Assembly: GCF_018130245.1 (NCBI RefSeq) | Contig: NZ_JAFCKP010000002.1 | Location: forward strand, 496,001-560,000 | Source: Bradyrhizobium sp. SZCCT0231 | Lineage (GTDB): Bacteria > Pseudomonadota > Alphaproteobacteria > Rhizobiales > Xanthobacteraceae | Direction: 5' to 3' | DNA: 64,000 nt | Shown here: positions 7,827 through 16,267 of the stretch, piece by piece | Layout of the letters: each line of letters starts with the position of its first letter | Numbering within the stretch: position 1 is the stretch's first letter | The notes under the pieces: generated by a model | What the model saw: only the letters and a program-made list of their open reading frames with translations | The model's database searches: none | Told to the model about the DNA's origin: nothing | Translations under genes and position numbers: made by a program

Positions 7827-9074
7827 TCAGATGGGACGATGATGCGGCCTGAACAGCCGCCCCTTTTCCACCACCAGCACGATCGCGAGCGCGGCGAGGG
7901 TCGACAGGAAGAAGCCGATCGAGAAGGGCAGCAGCGTGCCGTCGAAGCTCTGTCCGATCGCCATGCCGACCACGATCCCGATCAGTGTCGTGATCGAGCC
8001 GTAAAGCGACGAGGCGGTGCCGGCGATGTGTCCCTGCGGCTCCATGGCGAGCGCGGTGAAATTGGCGACCATCATGCCGAAGGAGAACATCATCAGGGCG
8101 GAGAGCAGCATGAAGAGCGAGAGCGGCAACATGCCGAGGCTTTCCGTCAGCAGCATGACGCCGGCCACCACGGTGTAGAGCATCAGCGCCCCGTGCGAGA
8201 TCACGCGCATGCCGAGCCGGCCGACCAGCCTCGCATTGAGGAAGCCGGCAATGGCAACGCCGGCCGCGACCGCCGCGAAAGCGAGCGGAAAGTAATGGCC
8301 GAGGCGATAGATGCCGGTGAAGATCTGCTGGGCGCAGAAGACGTAGGCGAACAGTGCGCCCATTACGCCACCGGCGGCCGTGGCATAGCCGATGGTCTGG
8401 CGATGGGTCACGGTCTGCCGGAACGCCGACAGCACGTCGGCGGGCGCCAGCGACCTGCGTTCCGACTCGGGAAGCGTCTCGGGCAGCCGCAGCACGCACC
8501 ATGCGAGCGCGAGCAGGCCGTAGAGCGTCAGCACCACGAAGATGCCGCGCCACGCCGTCACCAGCAGCACCGCCTGTCCGAATGAGGGGGCGACCACCGG
8601 CACCGCGATGAACACCATCATGGCCAGCGACATCACGCTCGCCATGCGGCGGCCGACATAGCAGTCGCGCACGATCGAGGTCGCGATCACGCGCGTCGCC
8701 GAGGTGCCGAGCCCCTGGAGCGCACGCGCCAGCAGCAGCGTCTCGAACGAGGGCGCCGCGACCGCCAGCACGCTCGCCACCGCATAGACCGCCATGCCGC
8801 CGAGCAGCACCGGCCGGCGGCCGAAGCGGTCCGACAGCGGGCCCATGACGAACTGGCCGGCGCCGAAGCCGATCAGGAAGGTCGACAGCACCAGTTGAAG
8901 ATGGTTCTCGACGGGAATCTTGAAGGCGGCGCCGATATTGGGCAGCGCCGGCAGCATCATGTCCATCGCGAGCGGATTGAGCGCCATGATGGACGCAATC
9001 ACGATGACGAATTCCGGAAAACCCATCGGGCGGTGTCCCGAGGACACCCAATCGTCGGCATTGACGTCAGACAA
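7827..9074 (-). CDS. MFS multidrug efflux transporter, Bcr/CflA family
   Basis: Twelve-helix major-facilitator drug/proton antiporter of 415 residues. The first helix ends in ALNPLAMDMMLPALPNIGAAF, a Bcr/CflA signature. Next come GFGAGQFVMGPLSDRFGRRPVLLGG, the MFS motif A (GPLSDRFGRRP) between helices 2 and 3, and RALQGLGTSATRVIATSIVRDCY, the drug:H+ antiporter motif. Length is normal. It is monocistronic apart from the possible 46-residue protein downstream. The substrate (bicyclomycin, chloramphenicol or others) cannot be read from the sequence. Confidence 0.9.
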   Translation of the reverse strand: MSDVNADDWVSSGHRPMGFPEFVIVIASIMALNPLAMDMMLPALPNIGAAFKIPVENHLQLVLSTFLIGFGAGQFVMGPLSDRFGRRPVLLGGMAVYAVASVLAVAAPSFETLLLARALQGLGTSATRVIATSIVRDCYVGRRMASVMSLAMMVFIAVPVVAPSFGQAVLLVTAWRGIFVVLTLYGLLALAWCVLRLPETLPESERRSLAPADVLSAFRQTVTHRQTIGYATAAGGVMGALFAYVFCAQQIFTGIYRLGHYFPLAFAAVAAGVAIAGFLNARLVGRLGMRVISHGALMLYTVVAGVMLLTESLGMLPLSLFMLLSALMMFSFGMMVANFTALAMEPQGHIAGTASSLYGSITTLIGIVVGMAIGQSFDGTLLPFSIGFFLSTLAALAIVLVVEKGRLFRPHHRPI

Positions 9075-9388
9075 GAAGCTTACCCCTGCAATCGAGCGAC
9101 TTATCTAGCCTTGATGTTGCGTTGCACAACCCATGTTTCGGGATGGCTGGCAGGCTGAGCAGGGGCGGACAAGAATTGGTGAGGGGACCGCCCCCCGCGC
9201 GAGCCGACCGCGGGTCCTGCTATGGCCCGGAAACCAGTGATTCACCATCCTTCCCCAAAAGATCGGCGGCCGGCGGGGCAGGTCGTTCCGGCGGGATGAA
9301 ATGGAAACGCCTCCTGTCCACTGTGGCGGCCGACCGATGAGGCGCCGCGTTGGGGCCGAGAGAACCAAGCCAAACAAGGTATCCGATT
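9075..9388. other. Intergenic gap between divergent membrane-protein genes
   Basis: About 314 bases separate the divergent MFS gene and the next glycosyltransferase. I see no convincing small gene, terminator or dispersed repeat. It should hold the promoters of both genes, but no strong -35/-10 pair or known operator stands out. Confidence 0.5.
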
Positions 9389-10708
9389 GTGTCTGATGTC
9401 ACCGGTACGGCACGATGGCTGGAGCCCCCGGCCGACATGGCTTCGAGGCGAAACATCTGGCTTGCCTGCCTGATCGCACTGACCGGGCTCTTGGTGTTCG
9501 GCAATCTCGCCAGCGACGCCGTGCTCGATGTGAGATATGGCTGGGACACCCGCGTCAATTGCGCGGCGGTGGATGCCTATGCCGGCGGACTCGATCCCTA
9601 CTTCGTCAAGAACCTGAAGGGCACCGAGCTCTCTTACCCCTATCTGCCGGTGACGCTGGAGGCCTTCCGTCCCTTCTGCGCGGGCGGCAAACTGGTCGCT
9701 CATTACAAAGCCATCTTTCCCGTCCTCGCCGTGCTCTGTGGCCTCCTCTTGCCCGGTCTTGGCCGAACGCGCACGAGCGCTCGCGACGTTGCGCTCAGGG
9801 TGCTCTGCGCGCTCGGCGCCTTCGTCGGTTTCGAATGGGTGCAGGCGTCGGGCAACTTCGCGATCCTGAGCGGCGTGCTGACCGCGATCGCGCTGAGGCT
9901 CCTGCTTGCTCCGCCCGCATCCGGTCCGTCGGAGGACCGCAGCTTTCCGTCGCGCCTCGCCGGCGCCACGCTGCTCGGCCTCGTGATGTCGTTCAAGCTG
10001 GTGTTCTTTCCCGTGCTGGCCGCGCTCTATTTCCTGCCGCTGCCGCGCGGCCGCAAGCTAACGCTGATCGCGGTGGCGGCGTTCAGCTTCGCCTTGCCGA
10101 TCCTGATGTCGCGGCTGGCGTACCCCGATCTGTTCGCGAGCTGGCAGCTTGCGATGGCCGGAAAGATTCCCGACCAGCACCTCGTCGAGCTCTTCGAGAG
10201 CAATCCGTCACTGCTGCTGCTGGCGCGGGATCTGATGGGCCATGTGGGCCTGATCGATAGCAAGCCGGCGATCTTCGCAACCTATGCATTCGCCGCGACC
10301 GCACTGGTGCTGGTGCCGTTCGCCCTGTCCGTCCTGCGCTTGATCGGGAGCCGGCCGGCGCACGAAGGAGGTTCGCTTCTTGCGCGACTGGATCGCTGGC
10401 TGATGGATCACCCCCGTGCAGCGATGCGCATCACGGTGCTGGCCATGTTTGCGCTCTATCTCAGCTCGCCGCGCCTCAAGGAATATGCCTTCTTCGAGCT
10501 CGCGCTCTATGCCGCGATCCTGCTGGTCGATCTTCCGGCTACGGCACTCGCCGCCGCGCTCACCGTCGGTCTCCTGATGCCCTCATTGCTCTCCGTTGTG
10601 GGGACTTCCCTCGGGGACAGTTTTATCCTGCTCTTCAGCGCGCTGATGTTCTTCTGGGTCCTGCTGCTCGATTTTCGCGCGGAGCCCAAGCGCCTCGAGC
10701 GTGGATGA
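9389..10708 (+). CDS. Membrane glycosyltransferase, GT87/DUF2029-like
   Basis: Integral membrane protein of about 439 residues with many hydrophobic helices. After the first helix it carries the extracytoplasmic loop RYGWDTRVNCAAVDAYAGG and LDPYF, with YPYLPVTL further on. This arrangement of an acidic residue in the first loop and a 'G.DPY....Y.Y.P' block is typical of DUF2029/GT87 polyprenyl-phosphate-dependent glycosyltransferases. The GTG at 9389 is chosen because AAGG lies eight to nine bases upstream; a TTG at 9350 or an ATG at 9437 are alternatives. It ends about 90 bases before the tRNA-Leu gene on the opposite strand. Substrate unknown; a cell-envelope glycan role is inferred. Confidence 0.72.
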   Translation: MSDVTGTARWLEPPADMASRRNIWLACLIALTGLLVFGNLASDAVLDVRYGWDTRVNCAAVDAYAGGLDPYFVKNLKGTELSYPYLPVTLEAFRPFCAGGKLVAHYKAIFPVLAVLCGLLLPGLGRTRTSARDVALRVLCALGAFVGFEWVQASGNFAILSGVLTAIALRLLLAPPASGPSEDRSFPSRLAGATLLGLVMSFKLVFFPVLAALYFLPLPRGRKLTLIAVAAFSFALPILMSRLAYPDLFASWQLAMAGKIPDQHLVELFESNPSLLLLARDLMGHVGLIDSKPAIFATYAFAATALVLVPFALSVLRLIGSRPAHEGGSLLARLDRWLMDHPRAAMRITVLAMFALYLSSPRLKEYAFFELALYAAILLVDLPATALAAALTVGLLMPSLLSVVGTSLGDSFILLFSALMFFWVLLLDFRAEPKRLERG

Positions 10709-10798
10709 TTCATGCGGTAGCCAGCTCCTCGGCTTGGCTGCGCGACGCTCATGTTGGCATTCCGCGCGAATGCGTTCGAGCGTGCCGGGAAAAGGAAA

Positions 10799-10887
10799 TG
10801 GTGCGGGCAGCCGGGGTCGAACCGGCACAGCGCTTGCGCACCGAGGGATTTTAAGTCCCTTGCGTCTACCAATTCCGCCATGCCCGC
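10799..10887 (-). tRNA. tRNA-Leu (anticodon UAA)
   Basis: Read on the minus strand: acceptor GCGGGCA pairs with TGCCCGC; the anticodon arm is AGGGA-CTTAAAA-TCCCT, giving anticodon TAA. A long variable arm (CGGTGCGCAAGCGCTGT) marks a class II tRNA. The T arm is GCCGG-TTCGACC-CCGGC, followed by discriminator A and an encoded CCA. It decodes UUA, a rare codon in a genome this GC-rich. A TTGATC-N6-GATCAA inverted repeat lies immediately upstream of its 5' end. Confidence 0.97.
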
Positions 10888-11060
10888 TTGATCCAACGAG
10901 ATCAAACACTTAAGTCCATCGCGGCCGTCTGGAATTGGCGCGTTGCGTAGCCGGAGGGACCGTTCTTCCTTAAGCGAGCCGGGCGCACAAGGCAAAGCCT
11001 CAATCCGGACATCTGTTGTTGCTTTAGGCATTCTCAATCCACGGGGGCTATTCATCCGGC

Positions 11061-11471
11061 ATGGCTGCTTCGTCTTTCTCTCCGCTGCGCGGCTTTGGCG
11101 CGCTCCTTGCGCTGCTTGCGGCTGGCGTCGCGCTGTCCGGCTGCGCCGGCATGAGCGAGACGGTCGCGCCGGCCTTTGCCGATCCCGCCAAATACGAATT
11201 GTACGACTGCAAGCAGCTGGAGGCTGAGCGCAAGGCGCTCGCCAAGCGCACCGACGATTTGCGGATGCTGATGGAGAAGGCCGAGACCGGGGCGGGTGGC
11301 GCGGTCGTGTCCGAGCTCGCTTATCGCAACGACTATGTCGCGGTGCGCGGACAGGCGCAATTGGCCGAGGAGGCCTGGCGCCGCAACAAGTGCCGGGAAA
11401 CGCCGCCCGAGGCGACAGCTCCCACGGCCGCGACTAAACCCGCATCGAAATCCGGGAGAGCGGCCCACTGA
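11061..11471 (+). CDS. Small predicted lipoprotein
   Basis: Protein of 136 residues with a lipoprotein signal peptide: hydrophobic LLALLAAGVA then lipobox LSGC, so the mature protein should start with an acylated Cys near residue 27. The mature part (KYELYDCKQLEAERKALAKR) is charged and probably helical, contains two further cysteines (CKQ and NKCRE), and ends in an Ala/Pro/Thr/Lys-rich tail. I recognise no catalytic motif. Function unknown; anchoring in the outer or inner membrane is inferred from the lipobox. Confidence 0.75.
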   Translation: MAASSFSPLRGFGALLALLAAGVALSGCAGMSETVAPAFADPAKYELYDCKQLEAERKALAKRTDDLRMLMEKAETGAGGAVVSELAYRNDYVAVRGQAQLAEEAWRRNKCRETPPEATAPTAATKPASKSGRAAH

Positions 11472-11496
11472 GCCTACGCGCCGGCGGCGCTTCGCA

Positions 11497-12699
11497 TCAC
11501 GGCCGCCAGCCGTAGATCCAGTCCTGGCGCGCCAGCATGCGCTCCGGGCCGAGCGCACGGATCGCAAGATCGCGTGCGAATGCGAGCGCCCCGCCGAGAT
11601 GATAGATGCGGCCCTGCTGCCGCGCGGTCCGCTGCACCCGCAATACCCGCCCCTGGCGTGCGCGGCCGTATTGCGTCAGCGCGGCGGCGATGCCGCTGGT
11701 GCTCTCGGCGGCCTCGAGGCTCAAATGCCGGGCGAGCACGGCGGCATCCTCGATCGCCATGCCGGCGCCTTGAGCTGCAAAAGGCAGCATCGCATGCACG
11801 GCATCGCCGAGCAGCGCCACCGGACCTTTGCTCCAGGGGCAACCGTCGGGCACGCCGAACAGCGCCCATTTCCGCCAGCTGTCGACCGGGGCGAGCATCA
11901 TCCGCGCCGGCGGCGGCCAGCGCGGGGCGGCAAAGGCGTCCATCACCTCGCGCGGATCGCCGGGCGTGCTCCAGCCCGGCCGGTTCCAGGTGCCGGGCAG
12001 CACCGCGACCACGTTGATCTGGCGTCCGCCCGCAATGGGATAGGCGACCAGGTGGGCGTTCGGCCCCATCCAGAGCTGCACCCGGCGCGCGGCGTAGTCC
12101 TTCGGCAGTTGCGTGGCATCGAGCGTGCCGCGCCAGGCGATCAGCCCGGAGAAGCGCGGCTGCACCTCGGGAAACAGATGCTGGCGTACCGTCGACCAGA
12201 TGCCGTCGGCGCCGATCAGGGCGCTGGCGAGATCGCTGCGGCGGATCGTGCCGCTGCGATGGACCACCGTCAGTCCCTTGGCGTGGGGCGCGACGTCCTC
12301 GAAGGTTGCACCCAGCTTCAGGTCGATATCGGGATGATCGGCAACAGCGCCGGCGAGTGCCGATTGCAGGTCGGCGCGATGCACCACCCAATAGGGGGCG
12401 CCGGCCCGCGCGGAAGCCGCTTCACCGAGCGGCATGCGCAGCAGCTCGCCGCCGGCGCGCGCGCTCATGATCGAGACCGCCTCCGGGGTCACCGCGCGCA
12501 ACTTGAGGCGCTCGGTCAGGCCGAGCTCGACCAGCACGCGGCTCGCATTGGGGGAGAGCTGCAGGCCGGCGCCGACTTCCTCGAGACGCTCGGCCTTTTC
12601 CAGCACGACGATGCGGAAGCCGCGGGCCGCGAGCGCAAGCGCGGCCGTCAGGCCACCTATGCCGGCACCAGCGATGACAATCGTTCGGGAGAGCGCCAC
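11497..12699 (-). CDS. FAD-dependent monooxygenase (salicylate hydroxylase-like)
   Basis: Class A flavoprotein hydroxylase of 400 residues that would insert one oxygen atom into an aromatic or similar ring using NAD(P)H. Motifs in order: IVIAGAGIGGLTAALALAARG (dinucleotide-binding GxGxxG), LIGADGIWSTVR (the DG motif) and VALLGDAVHAMLPFAAQGAGM (the GD motif, binding the FAD ribityl chain). Length and motif spacing are typical of salicylate or 3-hydroxybenzoate hydroxylases. It begins 19 bases after the zinc-finger gene, so the two are probably co-transcribed. No ring-cleavage or aromatic-transport gene is adjacent, so the substrate is open. Confidence 0.88.
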   Translation of the reverse strand: MALSRTIVIAGAGIGGLTAALALAARGFRIVVLEKAERLEEVGAGLQLSPNASRVLVELGLTERLKLRAVTPEAVSIMSARAGGELLRMPLGEAASARAGAPYWVVHRADLQSALAGAVADHPDIDLKLGATFEDVAPHAKGLTVVHRSGTIRRSDLASALIGADGIWSTVRQHLFPEVQPRFSGLIAWRGTLDATQLPKDYAARRVQLWMGPNAHLVAYPIAGGRQINVVAVLPGTWNRPGWSTPGDPREVMDAFAAPRWPPPARMMLAPVDSWRKWALFGVPDGCPWSKGPVALLGDAVHAMLPFAAQGAGMAIEDAAVLARHLSLEAAESTSGIAAALTQYGRARQGRVLRVQRTARQQGRIYHLGGALAFARDLAIRALGPERMLARQDWIYGWRP

Positions 12700-12718
12700 C
12701 CCTGACCGAAGGAAGCGG

Positions 12719-12964
12719 TCAGGCCACCTTGTCCTTCAGCACGCATTCCGGCGGGCGGGCTTCGCCCGGCTTCAGGTCGGCCGCGAAGCGGTACAGCGTC
12801 GAGCAGTAGGGGCAGATGATCTCGTTGTCGTTGCCGAGGTCGAGGAAGACGTGCGGATGATCGAACGGAGGGTTGGCGCCCACGCACATGAACTCTTGCG
12901 AGCCGATCTCGATGACGGGAACACCGGCATCGTTATGGAAGTGCGGGACGACATGGTCGGACAT
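12719..12964 (-). CDS. Zinc-finger domain protein, CHCC type (NDUFS6-like)
   Basis: Protein of 81 residues with the CHCC zinc-binding pattern seen in the mitochondrial complex I subunit NDUFS6 and its alphaproteobacterial relatives. The pattern is FMCVGANPPFDHPHVFLDLG followed by EIICPYCSTLYRF, giving Cys, His, Cys and Cys ligands in order. The family is small and widespread in alphaproteobacteria. It lies directly upstream of the flavoprotein monooxygenase with a 19-base gap. Whether it works with complex I here or only shares a transcript is unknown. Confidence 0.85.
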   Translation of the reverse strand: MSDHVVPHFHNDAGVPVIEIGSQEFMCVGANPPFDHPHVFLDLGNDNEIICPYCSTLYRFAADLKPGEARPPECVLKDKVA

Positions 12965-13274
12965 CGTAACTCATCCTGGAGTGGCAATGGCGGCAGACAC
13001 AATCAACGACTGACGCGGCATCTTTGAGGCGCCGCGGACCATAAAGGCGGGTGCAGATGATTGCTAGTCCAGCGGAACCGAAAGCTCCGCAATCGCCCCA
13101 TGCTCATTTGCTCATGCAAATTCGACACAATCTTGAGGCCTGAGAGAAGCCCTTCTTTCGTCGGGGACGTTGTGTCGCAATTTTGGCACACTATCTCTGG
13201 GGACGCATGCAATTTGCGACAAAAGACGAATCGTCAGGCTCGATCGATCCGAGGAACTGTCCAGGCTTTTCCAC
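12965..13274. other. Intergenic gap with an inverted repeat
   Basis: About 310 bases between the divergent zinc-finger gene and the next membrane protein. No gene is evident. An inverted repeat TGTCGCAA (13173-13180) / TTGCGACA (13214-13221) brackets 33 bases that include TTTTGGCACACTA. GGGGACG occurs twice nearby. This could be an operator for the downstream gene, but no regulator is identifiable. Confidence 0.4.
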
Positions 13275-14411
13275 ATGAAGTGGCTGCGAATCACCACAGC
13301 GCTGACCGGTATCGCGGCCTGCGGCTTCATGCTGGCGCAGGTCGCGCCGCACGCCCGAGAGGCCGGCGCGATCCTCGCTGCCCAGGATGATCCGGCTGCG
13401 CTCTCCGAGCTGAGGCTCGATGCGGTGCTGCGGCAGAACGACCGCCTGGTTCAGGACAACATCGAGGCTGCGCTTGCATCGGGCGATGCCGATCTCGCCG
13501 ACAGTTTCGTTGCGCTGGCGCGTGATCGTAACATCGCGCTCCCCGACGACCTCCTGAGCCGCGTCAGCGATGCGGTGAAATTGGAGAGTTCCACATCGCA
13601 TTTCGCCAAACGGTTCGCCACCGGTCTCGTCACCGGCAACGCGGACGATGTCGCGAGCCTGTCGGGAACGGTGGCGGGTGATCTGTTCGTGTTCGGCGAC
13701 ATCAGGGACGTGGTGCGCGAGGGCAAGCATCTTGCCATGGGCGAGGACACCGACCGCCTCGTGCTCTCCCTTGCGGCAGCCGGCCTTGCGGTGACGGCGG
13801 CAACCTACGTGTCCGTCGGCGGTGCGGCGCCGGTGCGCGCCGGACTGACGCTGGTGAAGGATGCGCGGAAGGTCGGACGGCTCGGCGAGGGGCTTGCCGC
13901 ATGGGCCAGCCGGTCCGCCCGCGAGGTCGTGGATACGCCGGTGCTCCGGAACGCGGTCGCCAAGGGGTCCGTGTTCCGCCCGGGCGAGACCGTCAGCGCG
14001 ATCAAGGCCGCCTTCCGGGCCGAGAAGGCCGGTGCGCTGGTCCGGCTCGGCAAGGACGTCACGCGCGTCGCCGAGAAGACCGGCACGCGCGGCGCGATGG
14101 ATACACTGCGGATCGCCGAGGGCCCGAAGGACGTCGCGCGCGCGGCGCGGCTTGCTGAAGCGCAGGGCGGCAAGACCCGCGCGATCATGAAGCTGCTCGG
14201 CCGGGGCGCACTGCTGCTCGTCGGCGGCGCGTTCGATCTGGCGCTCTGGCTGCTCAGTGCGGCACTGACGCTGTTCGGCCTTCTCTCCTCCATCAAGGCG
14301 ACGACCGAGCGCCTGACGCAGGCCTGGTGCGATCGTAAGAGAGCGCGGCGGCTCCACCGCGCGCAGATCGCAGCCGAAGCCGCTCTGGCAAGTGCGACTC
14401 TCAAGGCCTAA
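13275..14411 (+). CDS. Hypothetical membrane-associated protein
   Basis: Protein of 378 residues. It has an N-terminal hydrophobic signal or anchor (ITTALTGIAACGFMLAQVA) and an Ala/Asp-rich helical region. A hydrophobic patch, LVLSLAAAGLAVTAATYVS, lies near residue 165. A strong C-terminal membrane segment (LLLVGGAFDLALWLLSAAL, near residue 320) is followed by a basic tail. I do not recognise a family with certainty. The ATG at 13275 begins the signal-like segment; the nearest ribosome-like GAGGAA is about 20 bases upstream, so the exact start is uncertain. The stop codon abuts a long palindromic repeat. Confidence 0.7.
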   Translation: MKWLRITTALTGIAACGFMLAQVAPHAREAGAILAAQDDPAALSELRLDAVLRQNDRLVQDNIEAALASGDADLADSFVALARDRNIALPDDLLSRVSDAVKLESSTSHFAKRFATGLVTGNADDVASLSGTVAGDLFVFGDIRDVVREGKHLAMGEDTDRLVLSLAAAGLAVTAATYVSVGGAAPVRAGLTLVKDARKVGRLGEGLAAWASRSAREVVDTPVLRNAVAKGSVFRPGETVSAIKAAFRAEKAGALVRLGKDVTRVAEKTGTRGAMDTLRIAEGPKDVARAARLAEAQGGKTRAIMKLLGRGALLLVGGAFDLALWLLSAALTLFGLLSSIKATTERLTQAWCDRKRARRLHRAQIAAEAALASATLKA

Positions 14412-14654
14412 AGCGCGACGGAATTGGGGTAAATCGTCGGCGTACTCCGGGTTATTGTTTGAGCATGATCTCCGCGCAGGCGCGGTCCGCGTTTGTCGCG
14501 AGGAAAAACCGCTGCACACTTTTCCGGATCATGCTCTAAGATCAGGCTCTCCCAAAAGCATGATCCGGAAAAGTGCGCGGCGGTTTTCCGGAAAGATCAT
14601 GCTTAAACAACAACCTAAAGGGCGATGACGATTCATCCCAATCGCATCGCGCTT
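14410..14654. repeat. Composite dispersed palindromic repeat, two copies in opposite orientation
   Basis: Two inverted copies of an element of about 120 bases. One runs from AAAGCGCGACGGAATTGGGG through TTGAGCATGATC to CCGGATCATGCTCT (14410-14537). The other runs back from GCATGATCCGGAAAAGTG to CCCAATCGCATCGCGCTTT (about 14557-14654). The core CTTTTCCGGATCATGC is shared. The element type is one I recognise as recurrent in Bradyrhizobium and relatives. It starts within the stop codon of the preceding gene and reaches to within about 20 bases of the next gene's likely start. Confidence 0.85.
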
Positions 14655-14672
14655 TGGAGACCTCTGGAACTG

Positions 14673-15431
14673 ATGATGCCGAGCTTTCACAACGGCGCCG
14701 TTGAAATTGCCTATCTCGACGAAGGCGAGGGCGATCCGATCATCTTGGTGCACGGCTTTGCCTCCAGCAAGAACGTGAACTGGGTCTATCCGACCTGGGT
14801 TTCGGAACTGCGCAAGAACGGCCGCCGCGTGATTGCGCTCGACAATCGCGGCCACGGCGAAAGCGCAAAGCTCTACGAGCCCGCACAGTACTCGATCCCG
14901 ACCATGGCCGGCGACGTGCTCGCGCTGATGGATCACCTCGCCATCCCGCGGGCCGACATCATGGGCTATTCGATGGGGGGACGGATGGCGGCATGGCTCT
15001 CCCTCAACGAGCCGCAGCGTTTGCGCTCGGCGATCCTCGGCGGCATCGGCATCGGCGGCCTGATCGAGGGCACCGGGCCCGGCGAGAACGTCGCCAAGGC
15101 GCTGGAGGCGCCCTCGCTGGATGACGTCACCGATCCCGTGGGGCGCACCTTCCGTGCGTTCGCCGACCAGACCCGCTCCGATCACCGCGCGCTTGCCGCC
15201 TGCCTCCGCGGCACGCGCGACCTCATGACCAGGCAGGAAGCCGCGCGCATCGAGGTGCCGGTGCTGATCGCAGTCGGCTCCACCGACGACGTCGCAGGAA
15301 GTGCCAGCGCGCTCGGCGCGATCATCCCCGGCTCGGAAGTGCTGGACATTCCGGGCCGCGACCACATGCGCGCGGTTGGGGACAAGGTCTACAAGACCGG
15401 CGTGCTCGACTTCCTCTCCCGCCGCGGCTGA
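14673..15431 (+). CDS. Alpha/beta-fold hydrolase
   Basis: Hydrolase of 252 residues with a complete catalytic triad. The oxyanion-loop motif is ILVHGFASS, the nucleophile elbow is GYSMGGRMAAW (Ser near residue 102), an acidic residue lies in VGSTDDVAGS, and the histidine is in IPGRDHMRAV. The open frame extends upstream to 14625, but its first 16 codons come from a palindromic repeat. The ATG pair at 14673/14676 (MMPSFHNGAVEIAY) is therefore the likelier start. Substrate unknown; the family includes esterases, lipases and haloperoxidase-like enzymes. Confidence 0.88.
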   Translation: MMPSFHNGAVEIAYLDEGEGDPIILVHGFASSKNVNWVYPTWVSELRKNGRRVIALDNRGHGESAKLYEPAQYSIPTMAGDVLALMDHLAIPRADIMGYSMGGRMAAWLSLNEPQRLRSAILGGIGIGGLIEGTGPGENVAKALEAPSLDDVTDPVGRTFRAFADQTRSDHRALAACLRGTRDLMTRQEAARIEVPVLIAVGSTDDVAGSASALGAIIPGSEVLDIPGRDHMRAVGDKVYKTGVLDFLSRRG

Positions 15432-15642
15432 GGCGATCTTGGCTGAGACGATCGGGTCGTTGCCCAATTTATCCTGAAATGTCCCATCACAAGGCAGAGC
15501 TATCCACTTCCTTCGGGCGACCGTCAACGCCTTCATGCGCAGATATCTGGAGTCCGCTAGGGGCGCTGATGAGACGAGACGTCGGCTCGAAGCTGGTAGG
15601 ATAGGAACGTCGGCAAAGGGCCACATTCGGACATGTGCGTCG

Positions 15643-16029
15643 TTAGGCTGACGAAGGTCCTTCAACAATCTTCCAATACGAGTCCTTGCGGATCACCTCG
15701 TCCGCGCGAAAAGTGTAAAAGTCACATCCTCGGACCTCGATCTTTTTTCCTTCGCCTGTAGTGCCCGTTAGCGTCCATTTTGAAATTCCCGTGTTTGCCA
15801 TCGTATCCACAAAATGCTCGGCGTCGCCGTAGTGAACATCCGGTAAGCCTTCAAAGCGCGTCGCGAGCCCGTCTCGTACGTTGCGTTTGCCCTCGAAGCG
15901 GGAGCCCCAAGGCTTGCTTCCCCTCGGCATCTCCAAGACACAATCGTCAGCAAAGAACTCCATGATGGAATCCAAGTCGTGCGCGTTGAACGCTTCACAC
16001 AGCGCCGTCAATTTCGATCGAATGTCCAT
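15643..16029 (-). CDS. SnoaL/NTF2-like fold protein
   Basis: Protein of 128 residues with the SnoaL-type alpha+beta cone fold. The N-terminal helix pattern is LCEAFNAHDLDSIMEFFADD, followed by CVLEMPRG and the EGKRNVRDGLATRFEGLPD block, and the C-terminal strand HFVDTMANTGISKWTLTGTT. Members act as cyclases, isomerases, hydrolases or stress proteins binding small hydrophobic ligands. The ATG at 16029 has a strong purine-rich ribosome site (GGAGGGAAGG). Base composition is visibly less GC-rich than the neighbours, in line with a transferred islet. Confidence 0.75.
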   Translation of the reverse strand: MDIRSKLTALCEAFNAHDLDSIMEFFADDCVLEMPRGSKPWGSRFEGKRNVRDGLATRFEGLPDVHYGDAEHFVDTMANTGISKWTLTGTTGEGKKIEVRGCDFYTFRADEVIRKDSYWKIVEGPSSA

Positions 16030-16161
16030 CCTTCCCTCCATCGAGTTCTCGGAAGGGATACAATAACACAAGGGCACACAGGTGAGTTGAAGGGCCGATT
16101 AGACGTCTGGTCGATGTCGCCTTCGGGTCAAAACGTGAAGAACTCAGGTTGAGCAAATCTG

Positions 16162-16186
16162 GTCCGCTCTGGCTCAACGAGCGGAC
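16162..16186. repeat. Short palindromic repeat GTCCGCT-loop-AGCGGAC, copy 1
   Basis: Perfect 8-base arms GTCCGCTC and GAGCGGAC around the loop TGGCTCAAC. A half-copy (GGGCCACAAGCGGAC) follows at about 16217-16231, a diverged one (GGCCACATTCGGAC) stands near 15619-15632, and a second full copy is at 16734. All lie inside the lower-GC islet. Confidence 0.55.
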
Positions 16187-16267
16187 TTCCGACCGGCAAG
16201 GCGCAACTTCGCAGATGGGCCACAAGCGGACTACGTGAGAACGTAGAGCCGAGCTGTCAGGTCTACC

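Noticed and set aside
7640-7852. 70-codon plus-strand frame after the glycosyltransferase
   Set aside because: No ribosome site and no protein-like pattern; the minus-strand frame at 7634-7774 has better support.
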